NCBI GenBank assembly: GCA_947462175.1 | Contig: CANHOE010000158.1 | Location: 1 to 6,464, forward strand | Length of the DNA: 6,464 nucleotides | DNA from: Burkholderiales bacterium | GTDB taxonomy: Bacteria > Pseudomonadota > Gammaproteobacteria > Burkholderiales > Burkholderiaceae_C | Direction of reading: 5' to 3' | Shown: piece by piece, positions 5,854 to 6,464 of the stretch | Numbering within the stretch: position 1 is the first letter of the stretch | How the letters are laid out: each line of letters opens with the position of its first letter | Translations under genes and position numbers: made by a program | Notes under the pieces: generated by a model | Told to the model about the DNA's origin: nothing | Database searches by the model: none | What the model saw: only the letters and a program-made list of their open reading frames with translations

Positions 5854-5878
5854 TGATCGTGCATCCGTCCAGCGATCA
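5854..5878. promoter_or_regulatory. Inverted repeat over a -10-like box upstream of the acyl-CoA synthetase gene
   Basis: TGATCG (5854-5859) and CGATCA (5873-5878) form a 6-bp inverted repeat with 13 bases between the arms. Its left arm overlaps TATGAT (5852-5857), a good match to a sigma-70 -10 box on the plus strand, but no acceptable -35 lies 16-18 bases upstream. On the minus strand TTGACC (complement at 5802-5807) resembles a -35 for selO, with no convincing -10 at the right distance. The rest of the 166-base region shows nothing clear. A regulator controlling the synthetase gene is a weak inference only. Confidence 0.22.
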
Positions 5879-5924
5879 ACAGTGCTGCTCCAATCCCGTG
5901 GGGCTCCCGCAGAGAAAGCCCGCC

Positions 5925-6464
5925 ATGCCAACCGTTCCCGGCCAGATGATGCAGATGCCGCTGACGATTTCGTCGCTGATCCGCCATGCGGCGCGCCACG
6001 CCGGGGACGTCGAGGTGGTGTCGCGTCGTGTTGAGGGCGACTTGCACCGCAGCACCTATGCCGACGTGGAGCGGCGCTCGCGGCAGGCGGCGCAGGCCCT
6101 GGCGCGACTGGGCTGCGGAATCGGCGAGCGGATTGGCACGCTGGCCTGGAATGGCCACCGCCACCTGGAGCTGTTCTATGGCATCTCGGGGTCTGGACGG
6201 GTGTGCCACACCATCAACCCGCGGCTGCATGCCGACCAGATCGCCTGGATCATCAACCACGCGCAGGACCGTGTGCTGTTTTTCGACGCAACCTTCCTGC
6301 CGCTGGTCGAACAGTTGGCACCGCAGCTCGAAAGCGTCGAGCACTGCGTGCTGATGACAGACCGTGCACACATGCCGGCGACGTCCTCAGTGAAAAACCT
6401 GCTTTGCTACGAAGACCTGCTTGCCGCCGAAGACGGCCAGTGGGTTTGGCCGGAGTTCGATGAA
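5925..6464 (+). CDS. AMP-forming acyl-CoA synthetase, AlkK-like, N-terminal part (3' end outside window)
   Basis: The first 180 codons of an AMP-binding enzyme run off the right edge without a stop. Family members activate fatty or other carboxylic acids to acyl-CoA through an acyl-adenylate in the cytoplasm, feeding beta-oxidation. The visible part matches the start of the medium/long-chain (AlkK / methylmercaptopropionate-CoA ligase-like) group: M-P-L-T-I-S-S-L-I (11-19), T-Y-A-D-V (44-48), T-L-A-W-N-G-H-R-H-L-E (72-82), V-C-H-T-I-N-P-R-L (93-101), I-I-N-H-A-Q-D-R-V-L-F-F-D (109-121) and M-T-D-R-A-H-M-P (144-151). Full-length members are about 540 aa; the ATP-binding P-loop and the adenylation signature lie beyond the window, so substrate and activity cannot be judged. 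The ATG at 5925 is chosen over an in-frame GTG at 5898 because it gives the usual short lead; the ribosome binding site (AGAGAAAG) is weak. The gene is divergent from selO. Confidence 0.9.
   Translation, partial: MPTVPGQMMQMPLTISSLIRHAARHAGDVEVVSRRVEGDLHRSTYADVERRSRQAAQALARLGCGIGERIGTLAWNGHRHLELFYGISGSGRVCHTINPRLHADQIAWIINHAQDRVLFFDATFLPLVEQLAPQLESVEHCVLMTDRAHMPATSSVKNLLCYEDLLAAEDGQWVWPEFDE

Overview
The window is high-GC (by eye above 60%) chromosomal DNA with short intergenic gaps. Gene content and protein sequences suggest a beta-proteobacterium of the order Burkholderiales, probably near the Comamonadaceae or the Leptothrix/Rubrivivax group. This placement comes from recognising protein families, not from a search. 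No rRNA, tRNA, CRISPR array, insertion sequence, phage gene or attachment site was seen. It looks like ordinary core genome, not an accessory island.

Layout, left to right. The 3' end of a UvrD-type DNA helicase gene enters from the left edge on the plus strand (2-244). A 192-base gap follows with no convincing gene or terminator. Then comes a minus-strand GDSL/SGNH esterase of the TesA type (437-1126, start uncertain). It is divergent from a plus-strand ABC-transporter ATPase of the YbbA type (1197-1883). The short space between them holds a 15-bp dyad. The ATPase gene converges on the next block, with a GC-rich hairpin at the junction (1870-1894).

From 5758 down to 1903 five minus-strand genes follow one another and probably form one transcription unit or a few overlapping ones: selO (YdiU protein AMPylase), msrB (methionine-R-sulfoxide reductase), yciB (septation/envelope membrane protein), a bolA-family gene, and a secreted parvulin-type peptidyl-prolyl isomerase. 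Gaps are 24, 56, 22 and 118 bases. The 118-base gap before the isomerase holds a hairpin and a G-rich tract, so the isomerase may be transcribed partly on its own. Much of the block fits redox and envelope maintenance: SelO and MsrB act in oxidative-stress physiology, BolA proteins partner monothiol glutaredoxins in Fe-S handling, and the isomerase and YciB belong to the cell envelope. That common theme is inference from gene families.

Right of selO, a 166-base divergent region leads to a plus-strand acyl-CoA synthetase gene (AlkK-like, AMP-forming), cut by the right edge after 180 codons (5925-6464).

I found no clear undescribed system. The points most worth a second look are the dyad between tesA and ybbA with the linked tesA start question, the ATPase without an adjacent permease, the extended N-terminal part of YciB, and the hairpin plus possible G-quadruplex between bolA and the isomerase gene.
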